A DNA stretch of 64,000 nucleotides, from positions 32,517,624-32,581,623 of the forward strand of contig JAFMSR010000012.1 in assembly GCA_022818135.1 (NCBI GenBank). Reading direction: 5' to 3'. The notes beneath the pieces were generated by a model. That model made no database searches. It was not told the DNA's origin and saw nothing but the letters and a program-made list of their open reading frames with translations. The first letter of the stretch is position 1. Each line of letters starts with the position of its first letter. A program made the translations under genes and the position numbers. The DNA is from Saxidomus purpurata. Its lineage: Eukaryota > Mollusca > Bivalvia > Venerida > Veneridae. Positions 1 to 11,900 of this stretch are shown here, one piece after another.

Positions 1-151
1 AGTAATGTAAGATATGTAGACGTTAAACATTTAAAATTATTCAATGTTTATTATTCACTCATTTTATTTTTCTATTTCAAGGAAATACATGTATCAGTAG
101 TTCCAGTTGTCAGCAGATGAGCCTGGTGTTGTCACTGTGAAGGAAAGTTGT

Positions 152-253
152 CATGGAGACGATCGAGGAGGGTGTGTGCATCCTGATAGACCCAACCTTC
201 CGTTTTCCTAATATCGAACGACGGGCACCTGTACCACCTCAAGGGCTGAATTA
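152..253 (+). other. Short ORF near window start, not identified
   Basis: An ORF of 33 codons (METIEEGVCILIDPTFRF...) follows a possible acceptor (TTTCTATTTCAAG, ending at 80), with a stop in frame just upstream of the ATG. It might be a terminal exon of a gene beginning left of the window, or chance. I do not recognise it. Confidence 0.2.
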
Positions 254-576
254 GCGGCAGAAATATTATATACATATATTTGAGGCCTGACGTCCGTCCT
301 GCATGTCAAAATGAACTCTTTCTTGCACCAGAGAGGCCATATATGGCTTGGAACGTGTTAAATATAATACATTAGGACGTACATGTAGACAGGATTTATT
401 GACGTCATTGTGTTGGGAATGAAGGCAGTACATGTACGGACGTATACATTTCATGGTGCATGTAATGCATTTTCGAAGTCGAATGACATACATCTGAAAA
501 TATACATCAATCTTCATACTGGTTTCTTTGTGTTCTATCAACAACTATGTGTTAAATAGATGCTATGAAAGTTAAC

Positions 577-960
577 CCTACAGTACAGGGCCATTGTAAA
601 CAATGGACCTGTCTCCCAAGTCTTACATCATGTACGGCGTCAACAGTGCCGGGCTTAAAAACCGCTGGTGACGTCATAAATATGACGTAAACAACACGGA
701 CGTTGTCCCGCGCATTATTGAACGTCGTACTAGTAAGAACGTTTCATTTTTATGTTTATGATTTACGTAGACGTAGCGCTAACGAACGTATTTTTCGTGT
801 TATAACACCTGCAGAAACCCTCGGGATATGTTGGTGCCCTCGCCCTAACGGGTTCGGGCACCAACCATCCCTCGGAATCTGCAGATGTTATAACACGAAA
901 AAACGTGCGTTAATCCTACAGTTATGCCAAAAAGGCGTTGTTTTCGACGTCATTTTATTG
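577..960 (-). repeat. Inverted copy of a palindromic repeat family
   Basis: The reverse complement of about 577-910 resembles 15840-16090: a CCATTGTTTACA(A/G)T segment and a CGTGTTATAAC palindrome occur in matching order. The palindrome proper is 779-914. Confidence 0.6.
779..914. repeat. Long palindrome with CGTGTTATAACA arms
   Basis: Arms at about 791-839 and 856-902 are complementary with few mismatches (TTTTTCGTGTTATAACACC and its complement, then CCCTCGG and TTGGTGCCC). A loop of roughly 16 bases separates them. Outer arms with CTAACG and CGTTAA extend the pairing. Confidence 0.8.
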
Positions 961-2044
961 ACTTCATCGCACAAATAAGAATAATGACTCGATCAATCAC
1001 GCGGGGCTACAAATTGTTTCTTGGAAATATGGTCCGCATCATCTTCTGTCGGCTTAATTGTTGGTATTACGATAGGATTTTACTATAACAAAAACCTAAA
1101 CCTGGAAACATCTCCGAAAACCAAAAACACAGCGTCTTCGTTTCATTCAAAGCGAAAGCCGGATACAAAAAGGTCTATTAAAACTAATCAATAGAAAAAG
1201 GTCTTACAAATCAGATATTTTGTTCTTATTCATCAACATGACGAAATAAAACAAAGTACTCAGTGACACAGAATAAACAAATAGTACTGCATTCAATGAC
1301 ACAGAAAAGAACACCAATGCAGTTTGTTTGATTCTTCTGTATAAAGCATATGAAAAGGTAAGTGTGCGTGTCAATGCTGGTGTTTTTCATTTAACAGTCA
1401 ACACTCCAGCAACCTTCACATTCAGTAGAACAGGAAACAGTTTGCGTACGACCCCACTTTATTATGTTACTATTTAAGTAACAACAACCTCACACTTCAT
1501 ATCATACTACATTACAAAAAGTTCAATTTCCCATCCATAGGATAACTGTCTAGTGAAACACGCGCTCTGTGGTACACGGAGCGGAAGAACTCTGGTGTGC
1601 CTCGTTTTTTAAATAATTTCTCTTTGTAACGTTCTCCTTGAATATATTATAGCTTAAAGAGTATAAATACCATTTACTTTAGGGTTCACTTTTGGACTGT
1701 AGACATTGACAGGAAGGTCATTACTGCTCCCCAATTAATGAGGTATTCCCATTTGTTACTTTTTGTTTTGACTGCGTCTTGACAATTTTTAGCAGAAATT
1801 CTTTGCAGCGGCACATAGTCATTTGGGGCATTGATATGAAATCAAAACCTTGCTACATCTATAAAAGAGTATACAGTGCTACATTTTCTAGCTCAAAATT
1901 TCATTCATAACCATTGATTGGATTTTCTTTTCTTACAAAATACAAATAAGAAAGACATTGAGAGGAAATTTAAGTGTTAGATCTATTTGCTCTTTTTCAA
2001 TGTACAATAATTACACATTTGTATAATATCAAATCACGTTAATA
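960..2044. other. No recognised feature
   Basis: AT-rich sequence with only short, frame-broken ORFs. I see no clear repeat or exon here. Confidence 0.4.
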
Positions 2045-3033
2045 CACTTAAGGGAACTTCTAACGCTACCTTTCAATATTTTTGAATATCTCAGAAACTA
2101 TACCAGAGCTCTTAACCAAATTTTCACAACATGTGGACTGTTGTATTTCGCCACTCGTGAACTAATACATTATTTGGTGGTTGCGTAAATACCAATTTAC
2201 CGCACGTGTACTGTACGCTACCCTCGAAATCAAAAGTCGCAAAAATGAACAACGCATTTCACAGGTTTAAAATCAATATTTTCATGTCTTCTTCGATCTC
2301 TACATTGTTTAAGAATAGTTAATTAATGAAATATTAAAAATTAAATCACAAACTCAAATTCCTTTAAACAACGGCAACAATATCACAAAGCGCAAACCAA
2401 AAAAGCATACAATTAGACCAACAATTTGAGCCCTTTGGTGTATACATATTCTAGCTATTTTCCTAACTCAAATTTCAACATGTATGAAATAGAAATTAGA
2501 TTAATTATAATAACCTGTGTTAGTGGTAGCAATCATACACAGGTTCCACGTTTAGAATGGTTTAATTTTCGGACAGTTTAGGAAGTGTCATAACAGCATA
2601 ACGGTACCCTTAACCAGAATAATCAGGCGCTCTAATTATTGGTTTTTGTCGTCCCAGGAACATCGTTTTCGAAACTGACATGTACAATATTGTCACCTTA
2701 CCTTATCGGGTATTCAGTCAATGCAAAATGAAACATTTAAGTCCGAGAAAAAATGAAATGTGACCGCACACAAGGCCCAGTAGCAGTGACTTTTATACTT
2801 GCATTCCGTCCAATTACATTGCGAAAACGTCAAATTTTGCGACTTTCGATTGTGGGGGTTGTTATCTTTGAACGAGTGTAGTTTAATAACCGATGAGTCG
2901 TTTGCAATAAAAATCATACAAAATTTGTCTAATATACTATTTATTATTCGTGTGAAGTTTCAAGCAAATTCTTACAGTAATTTTCAAAATAATGAATAAA
3001 GTCTAAATGTAGCGTTAGAAGTTCCCTTAAGTG
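2045..3033. mobile_element. TA-flanked MITE, 989 bp
   Basis: Terminal inverted repeats of about 25 bp (CACTTAAGGGAACTTCTAAC and its complement) are flanked by TA at 2043-2044 and 3034-3035. This fits a Tc1/mariner-type non-autonomous element. A TTAA inside both termini would equally allow a TTAA-target reading. There is no transposase ORF. Confidence 0.75.
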
Positions 3034-3056
3034 TATACTTACATAATTGTTCTGAT

Positions 3057-3690
3057 TAGGGATGGTTAACCAGTTACTCGATCGAACGTCCGAGAACGTC
3101 AATCGAGTACATGAAATTTTTTTTTAAAAATCACCTCATACAAAAAGTCATAAATCATCGATACTTGATTCCTCCAATTAAAAGTCATAACTTGTCATTA
3201 TTCTATTCGGGATCGTTATCAAAACATGCCAGGTGATGTGCGAAAGTTCTATTGTTTAATCCGCTAAGTACATGTAATATACGAGTTGACAGTTTGAAAT
3301 GCAGGTATTGCTATGATTATATGCCGCATATGATCTTAACACAACAATATAGATGTACGATTCATCAAAGATGATATTATGTTGTAGGTTTCACAGTAAA
3401 TGTAACTCATTTTCCCCTAAATCGTATTAAGTGGCCTTTCAAAGTCTCTTTTCAAAATATTTCAGTAATCTGTACACTTGTCTGTGAAATTAGAACTCAA
3501 ATTTGAAATATGCCTCCGTCGAAATCGTCTGCCTGGAGGTATATCAAACGTTTCAAAACCAAGTCAAAGATAGTACATTGATCTATTATATGTCTATCAT
3601 ATGAATGACCGTTTTCCGAGTACTCGAGTACTCGATTGGAAGAAGGACCGAGTACTCGAATGTTAGATTCGGTACTCGTTGCCATCCCTA
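3057..3690. mobile_element. hAT-type MITE, 634 bp
   Basis: The ends are TAGGGATGG and CCATCCCTA, with subterminal ACTCGAT and GAGTACTCG repeats. The flanks GTTCTGAT (3049-3056) and ATTCTGAT (3691-3698) form an 8-bp target duplication with one mismatch, as expected for hAT elements. A truncated relative lies at 33560-33974. Confidence 0.8.
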
Positions 3691-3816
3691 ATTCTGATGC
3701 AATCATTTATCTAGCATTCCTTTCTTACTAGAGTCCTTTCTTCAATTTCAAGATCACAATCCACTTTCTATTATTTTTTTTAAGTTAACATTATGATGTC
3801 TTTATAGACCAGTGCA

Positions 3817-4002
3817 CAAAAAAGTTAAATTGGCTCCAATAAAGTGACCAACACATTTTCCTCGGCTAAAATGATGCGCACTTACAAATTAAGTTTATGT
3901 TTGTAGCTACAAAAAAGTTAAATTGGCTCCAATAAAGTGACCAACACATTTTCCTCGGCCAAAATGATGCGCACTTACAAATTAAGTTTATGTTTGTAGC
4001 TG
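3817..4002 (+). repeat. 93-bp direct tandem duplication
   Basis: Two near-identical units 93 bp apart, each beginning AAAAAAGTTAAATTGGCTCC and ending TTTATGTTTGTAGCT. Confidence 0.9.
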
Positions 4003-4063
4003 ATTAATGGCAGCACGTTTTACCAGCTGTTGGTAGTGCTCAGCAACGTCATATAAAAGACAA

Positions 4064-4232
4064 CATGCCCTGTTGTGCATGGTCCATGTTTTGGGTCACT
4101 AGGGCAAAGGTCATGGTCACAGTGGCTCGAGATAGTGAAATCTTTTGGACGCTTTATCTCTAGAACCTCTTGTCAAAATTTGATACTTCACAAAAATGAC
4201 AAGAAAACTGTTGATGCAAAGCATCAAAGGTC
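4064..4232 (+). mobile_element. Family A internal-repeat fragment
   Basis: A partial copy of the family A repeat unit (TTGTGCATGGTCCATGTTTT, then CAAAGGTCATGGTCACAG and GCTCGAGATAGTGAAATCTT). No element ends are visible. Confidence 0.65.
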
Positions 4233-5130
4233 GCCGGTAAAGAATTGAACAAGAGCAAAGGCAATGTAGATTTTTTTAAATTTGTAATAGGAATACAAAA
4301 ATAATAATACTGTTTAATTGTGTTTGAGCATTAACATGTTACATAGATTGTAATAAAGAATATATAATAAATAAGTTCACCTATCAAAATATGACCACTT
4401 GAAGACGTGATTCATTTCAATTTTTGTAAAATACAGTTGCGCAATATTTAAAAGAAATATATATCCGTAAGTATTACACTGACAACTAATAGTTTAGTTT
4501 GTATTTTCTGTTTCTGTTTTCTTGAAAATGACCCAGCTGAATCAAAATTTTGCGAAAACATCGCGAGTATAACATACACAGATCGGACCGTTGTAAGAAG
4601 ACTTTTCGAATAAGTTATCTCCCTTGAATTTCGGGTAAACTGACTGTATAACTCTTATAATCAAAAGAAAATACTGCTAAATCTAACAAAACAAGCTGAA
4701 ATCGATATTTATTTTGGCTATGGAAATATTAACTTATGCATACCTACTTCGTTTCTGAAAGAGTGTTCATGTTCATCGTTGTTGTTATTTTCCTGCGACG
4801 CTGTTACACCGCCACGCCAACCTTTAAAAAGTCGATTTGGTCTGGTCTAGGCGGATCTTTTCTCTTGGTATAAGATATTGTAAACACCGGTCTGGGGAGC
4901 GTCATTATTTTTCACATTTTAAACAGTTATTCCCCTTTAATTAAAAGGGCCAATTTTAGCGCGAACTTCAACTTCCTTCGCGATTTTTAAAATAGTTTTT
5001 TTCTTGTTTCAAACAATCAATGTAAGATGTCAGAACAAAATTGTAACAAGTTCATACATTTTAATAACTTCTCCTTCCGACTGAAGAACCCTAAAGCGTA
5101 TCAAATATAGTCGCCGGTTTCCACTGGCAA
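4233..5130. other. No recognised feature
   Basis: AT-rich intergenic sequence upstream of UBA2 with no coding signature that I can support. Confidence 0.35.
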
Positions 5131-5420
5131 CTAATAAGTACCATGCCTAGTGCATGGTCCATTTTCGGGTCACTAGGTCAAATGTCAAGGTCACAAGGGC
5201 TCGAGACAGTAAAATCTTGTTCGCTCTTAATCATCAAAACTCCTGGTCGAAATTTAATGTTATTTCACAGAAGTGATAAGTACCATTCTTAGTTGTGCAT
5301 GGTCCATGTTTCGTGTCACTTTTATTACCCAAAACAGCGGGGGCACTCATCAAATGTTACATAAATTTTATATACTGTGTCAGTGCGGTGTTCTTGGGGG
5401 TATTCATCACCTATATAGGT
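5131..5420 (+). mobile_element. Family A fragment with 3' end
   Basis: One and a half diverged family A repeat units are followed by the 3' signature GTGTTCTTGGGGGTATTCAT and CACC. The 5' end is missing. Confidence 0.65.
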
Positions 5421-5579
5421 CCGATATTTAAGCTATAACTTCAACAGATGATAATATTCGAGCGAATGGAGTGTCATCAGCGTTAGATCTAGTTATGCAT
5501 GCTCAATAAATCATCAGCTATATCGTGAACGTAAACTTAAAAGTTAAAGGCCCTACTTTAATTCTTTATATCCTCCACT

Positions 5580-5815
5580 TTCATTAGCAGAACTACCCTA
5601 TCCGGCATATAAGACTTTGTGAAAGATTATGCACTTTGTACATTTTATTTGAATGTGGTTGCATGTGCAGCTTTTTTGACTGGAAACCTCGTTAAAAATC
5701 ATAAGAACGTTCTGATGTTGAAAAATGGAAACAAACGTTATTTAAATCCGCAGTTCGACCAGAAACGGACACCAGACGATGGTGATGCAAAAACAAGTTT
5801 AGTCATTTCCATAAG
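5580..5815 (+). promoter_or_regulatory. Presumed UBA2 promoter and 5' UTR
   Basis: This is the sequence immediately upstream of the UBA2 start codon. I see no convincing TATA box at a measurable distance (a weak CATATAAG lies near 5605) and no mapped transcription start. The call rests only on position. An ORF over 5619-5831 overlaps it but shows no coding signature. Confidence 0.3.
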
Positions 5816-5959
5816 ATGGCGGCGTCCATGATTGGTGTTCTTGCCGAAGATGTACGAGAAAAAGTCGCCGGTTGCAAAGTTCTTGTGGTTGGCGCGGGTG
5901 GAATTGGCTGTGAGCTGTTAAAAGACTTAGTGTTAACTGGATTTGTTGATATAGAAACG
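5816..5959 (+). CDS. UBA2: UBA2 exon 1 (residues 1-48)
   Basis: Encodes the N-terminus and the glycine-rich nucleotide-binding loop ([10 protein letters not shown], residues 22-31). It ends in phase 0 at ACG followed by donor gtatag. The ATGGCGGCG start gives an N-terminus of the usual length. An in-frame second ATG at codon 5 is a possible alternative start. Confidence 0.95.
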
Positions 5960-8900
5960 GTATAGACTTCTCATATTTAGCAATTTTTAAGGTAGTGCAT
6001 CATTTTTCTTAGTGGGTGGGGTGCATGTCTTTCATTTTTTCTTTTTATATCAAGCTCTTTTATCTTGGTTGGAGTGCCAAAATATTGTAGTATACTTACA
6101 CTAGTAGTTTATGCAAAGAAAAATTGAAATTAGTTAATTTTAATGGGACACAGGTATATTCTGAAAAGTTTTCTTGCTTGTTGGCAAACAAAGACCAGCT
6201 CTTTCATCTTGGTTGGGGTGCCATAATATTGTAGTATACTTACACTAGTAGTTTATTTAAAGAAAAATTGATTGAATTTAGTTAATTTTAATGGAACACG
6301 GATATATCATGGTTTGACTGGTTTTCGATACTGTGAGAAATAAATGGCAATCATCTTACAAAAACACAAGGAATGTAGTTAAAATTTAAAGGTCCTTTAC
6401 TAAGACCAAATAGAATTTTCTGGAATTGTAACAGGGAAATACAGTTTGAAACTGGCTTCTAAAAAAGCCGTGGAGTATTTCCCTGTTTGAAATACTGCTG
6501 CAGAAAAACGAGTGAATGTTTTTGTATTTCCTTAGATTGACCTGGGTGGTCTTTTTGTCCTACTTTCTCTTTATTGCATGTTGTCAACAGTCAGAGATAT
6601 ACTTTGCACATCATTGGAAGTGAAATTCTTTCAACTTTATTAAAGAATAGGCATGCTTAATTCATGTACAACCTATTTACAGCCTCTTTCTGTGAGATTT
6701 TTGGAAAATTACAAAGATTTTTGAAAACTGGAAAACCTACTTTCGTTTTTGAAAATGCGAAATATAATTTATTAATTGATTTAATTCTTTTGTTATACTC
6801 AAATTTTCAACCCAATATGGTCACATTCGATGCAGTATGTCATATTTTCCTTCTGATAAGACGCCAGTTACAATTCATGATTAAAAAGAAAATTCAATTT
6901 GGTCTTAATAATGGACCTTTAACCATTCCTTTAATTTAGTTTATTCTCATTCATTCCTTTACCTGTAAGCAATCAATAAAGTTTTTTCTTCAAAAACGCT
7001 CAAATAGAAAACAAAGCAAACAGCAGACATTTCAACTTTACTTTTGATCTATTTTCGAGACTCCTAAATTGAAGAGCTCCTCAACCACAGTTACTACTCA
7101 AAAGTTTTGTAACTACCAATTTAACAAGAGGCAATTCAAAGTAACAGTTTATTTTCTTATCAATTCCTCAGTATTTTCACTGCTGAGACATGGGCAAATA
7201 AAGATATCATGAGTCTTCACAACAGTCTCCATGCAACAATATCTCCATGCAACAATACTTCAGATGTGTCTTGATGGGCACGTGACCTCTTTTCACCGCC
7301 TAGTATGCAAAAGTCAGGGCTGTGGGACTGTACAGCATGTACTTCATTGATGCTTTCATTTGATTTGCATTAAATCCAAAAAAAACTTGATTAAAGCAGT
7401 TGCTACTTTTTGTTCAACCACTCCCCAAAAAATATAGCGTGCATATATTTTTCTGACGCCCTGCATTTATTAATAAATCATGGAAATCACATGACAGTCA
7501 TGTGACCACACGGAGCAGACGAAGAGGAAGTCTCCCGGAAAAGGATATTTTTTTCAGCAAAATAATATTAAAAAAGTAAAGTCTAACCTGACCTACTCGG
7601 CCAGTCAAGGGAAACGGCCAAATTGACCGTTTAAGCAAGGTGACCACTTCACGCAGGATCTTAACTTTACTTTGAAATTTGATAGTCTATACAAATACCC
7701 CACCCACCCATTCTTTTCAAGAACTCACTAAATAGTATAAGCAAATAGTATGCACGAGGAAATAAGTTACTGCAATTTCATAAACAGTAACATTTAATCA
7801 AATTTTGAAAAGTTGTTTTGTTTGCCAATAATATGTTCAATGGTACGAGCAGACGACATGCCTCGGGCTATAGCAAAACGCCCGTATCGGGTATCCGGTA
7901 AAATTAATCGTATGTGCATGACGTGGGTATTTTTCTGTTTCGGTTTCTTCCCATTGTCATCGTCTAGTCTCAATAGTTTTAATATTCGGAACAATACATT
8001 TATTAGTTACTACCCTCGGGTGTGTTGCCAGTGATAATTTTATACCTATGACCATGGTGACAGTCGGATTAGCCAACACGTTTATATCTATTTCTAAGGT
8101 GCAGAAATGACAATTATGTTTAAAACATCCTGTCAGATCAATTGATCAATAAATTCAAAGTAAGTTTGTACCGCTAATTATCGATAATTGGTAGCTGTTT
8201 TGGCGGATCTTAAATAATGTTCCTTCGATTTTTATTCATTAACAACAAATTTTTTAACACCTAACACGTTTTATGAAAATTATGTTATTAGTAATTCCGC
8301 ACTTGTGTGCGACTTCATGATAAATTGATAAGTAGTTTGGTCAAGCAGCTTGCCCTCGTGGGTGTTTTTCATGATTTCCGTCTTATTGTTCTGAAAATTT
8401 TACACTTGATTCGGATGACACATGGCAGTTTAAAACAGTCTGATTTCAGCGTTTTGGAGGCGCTTAGACTGGCCGCAGTAGACCGTTTAATCAAAGTGTA
8501 ATATAGAAGAATTTTCGTCGGGGTGTTTCAAAGTGACTGTTTACTGGAGGTGACCACAGAATCAAGGTGACCGTTAGGGCAGGTTAGACTGTACATATTT
8601 TTTAAAATCATATAAAAAACCTTTCTATTTTTACTGGAATCGTATTTAAAAATAAAATGACATGATTTTCTGGCGCATTCTGTAAAAATAACAAGCGATC
8701 GATTAAAGTTAGGAACTTTGAGAAAATATAAATAAAGTATGACGTAATTCTACTTCCGGCGGTGACAAGTTAAACAAGAAAGAAAAAGTATCGAAAATTT
8801 GTCAATATCGAAAACACGTCAATCTACGATATTTTGAAAAGTTTTCTTGCTTGTTGACATATAAACAGCGAAATGAAGATTTCACAGCGAAATGGTGATG

Positions 8901-11900
8901 TTATTCATTAACTATAAATGTATTTTTGGTTTTAATATTCCTACTAATTTTTATAATGATAAGACACTTTCAAACAAAATTTCAGAAAGAAAACTTTCTA
9001 CTTTCATAATGCATAAAGATTTCTCGGCGAAATGGAGATATAATTCATTTATTACAAATGTATTCTTTTATTTAAATGTTCCTACTAAATTTAATAATAA
9101 TAAGACACATTAATGCAATATTTTTCCATGTTTTTTACGTGGAAAAACATACAAAACGTTCCGTGTTTTTACATGTTTTTCTGCGAGAAAACCACAGAAA
9201 ATATTTTCCGTGGTTTTTTACATGTAAAAACATGGAAAATGTTCAAGTACTCCGTGTTCTAATAATTTCACATGTATTTCCGTGAAAAAAACTTGGAAAT
9301 TATTTTCCATGTTTTTATGTGTACAAACATGGAAAACGTTTCAATACTCTGTGTTTTCACAATTATACATGTTTTCTCATTTTTCCGTGTTTTTCTATGG
9401 TTTTGCTGAATTCCGTGCTTTTTTAGCTCGACTTTTCAATGAAAAGGAAGCTATCCTACCTATGACGTTGGCGTTTGTGTCACACCTTGGTTAAGTTTTT
9501 CTCACCACCTCACTTTATTTCAAAACAATTAGAAGTATGGCTTTGAAACTTACCATACTTGTTAACCATCAAAATCTCCATCTACAGACAAGAGTGCATA
9601 ACTCTGTCAAGGTTTTTGTCAGAATTATGGCCATTATCACATTCATGAATTACGAATCAATCAGACGCTTGAAAATTAGCCTGGAAGTGACTAAATCCTG
9701 AACGTAAGTCAGGTGCACAAACATAAATATAAAGAATTGCTGACGATACAGACGAATGTTAATAATGTGCATGACTGATGTTTATTTATTAAATAGCAAA
9801 GTATTTTTTTTTCAATAATTTCATTATTTGATCATAAAGAAGGGTAAATGAACATATATTTTGTAAAATTCATTAATTTTTGGGGTGCAGGGTCCGATGA
9901 ACAGACCCACTGCCACTTTTTTGTGAATCTGTTTTCAAATTGTGAATGGGTCCGTTGACAGGTACCAGTTATATAAGGAAAAAAATCACTGTGTTTGAAG
10001 TGTATGAAAATGTCCATTCTTTCCTGCAAAACTAGTTGATCTGGATGATACTGCTAATTATTTACTAGTTTCATACTGTGACATTTTGTTTCCTGAAGTG
10101 CAGTGTTCTTGGCCAGCTTGCACCTAAAGTACATTAATCTGATAGAAGTTAAGTAACACACTGAACACAAATGCAGTAAAAAACAATGTAGTTTACTTAT
10201 AATTATTTGTTTTGTATTCATTTTTAGCTCGACTTTTCGAAGAAAAGGGGAGCTATCCTACTCGCGTCGGCGTCACACCTTGGTTAAGTTTTCTTGGTTA
10301 AGTTTTTCGTACCACCTCTTTTTATTTCAAAACCATTAGAGGTATGGCTTTGAAACTTACCATACTTGTTAACCATCATAATCTCCATCTACAGACAAGA
10401 GTACATAACTCTGTCAAGGTTTTTGTCAGAATTATAGCCCTTTTTAGCTCGATTTTTCTATGAAAAGGGGATGGCTTTGAAACTTACCTACTTGTTTACC
10501 ATCATACTCCATCTAGACAAGAGTCTACTCTGTCAGGTTTGACGTTATGCCCTTTTTTGGTTGGCTTGGTACGGCTTCGGCATCAGAATAATTGGCCCTT
10601 TTTTAGCTCGACTTTTCTATGAAAAGGGGAGCTATCCTACTCGCCTCGGCGTCAGCGTTAGCGTCACACCTTGGTTAAGTTTTTCGTACCACCCCACTTT
10701 ATTTCAGAAGTATTAGAGGTATGGCTTTGAAACTTACCATACTTGTTTACCATCATAACCTCCATCTACAGACAAGAGTACATAACTCTGTCAAGGTTTT
10801 TGACAGAATTATGGCCCTTTTTTCTTTTTTTACTTAAGTAATACTTTATTATTGAGCTATTGCTTTGAAATAACATAGTTGTTTACCATCATGACCTTAC
10901 ACCTAACTTTATTTCAAAATTTCCTTTTTTGAAGGTATTGATTGGCCATCTACCCTTGCTTTGCTTTACTTTTTTCCCTTTGATTAAACTAACCATACTT
11001 GTTGATACCATTACGCCTTCATCAACAGGACAAGAGGACATTAATTATGGCCCTTTTTGACTACTCAGAAAGTTTTCACTTGTCCACTTTTACTTAACCT
11101 TTTTACTTAAAGTTGGAATACTTATTGAATATGGGTAAAAAAAAATCCAGTCTAGTTGCCCTTCCTTAACCTCTTTGAGAGATTGAATATGTAAAATCAT
11201 TTTTGCCTTCCTTTTAGATATTGCTTTGACTTTCTATTTCACATCATTACCCCCATCTGTATGCAAGAGAAGGTAACTCTGTGAGGGATTTGTTTTAAAA
11301 ATTAAGGCCTTTTATCGACTTAGAATCTTGGTTAAGTTTTTCGTACCAGTCCACTTTTTGACTGAACTGTTTGAGATATTAATTTGAAAGTTGGAATACT
11401 TGTTTACCATCATGATTCCCAAACATGGGCAGGAGAAGGTAATTCTGTCAAGGATTTTATTTGAATTATGGCCCTTTTTGACTTAGAAACTCAGTTAAAA
11501 TTTTCATTCTTGTCCACTTGTTAACTTAACCATTTGAGATATTACTTTGAAAGTTGGAATACTTATGTACCATCATAAGACCTATCTGTATGCAAAAGAA
11601 GATAACTCTGTGAAAATGTTTCTTGATTTGTACTTAGAAATTCCTAGTTAAAGTCTTGTGTGCCCTTAACTGTCAAAGTTTTGTTTTATTGGCAAGCACT
11701 AAAAAAGTCGAGCGCGCTGTCCTACTGACAGCTCTTGTTTGACTTAGAAAGTGTATTGATCTTGGCTAAGTTTTTCGTACCAACCCACTTTATTTCAAAA
11801 CCATTTGAGGTATTGCTTTGAAACTTACCATACTTATTTATTATCATTACCTCCACCGACAGACAAGAGTACATAACTCTGTCAAGGTTTTTGACAGAAT

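Noticed and set aside
662..690. CRE-like GTGACGTCATAAATATGACG as a promoter
   Set aside because: It belongs to a dispersed repeat family and no gene start is supported downstream.
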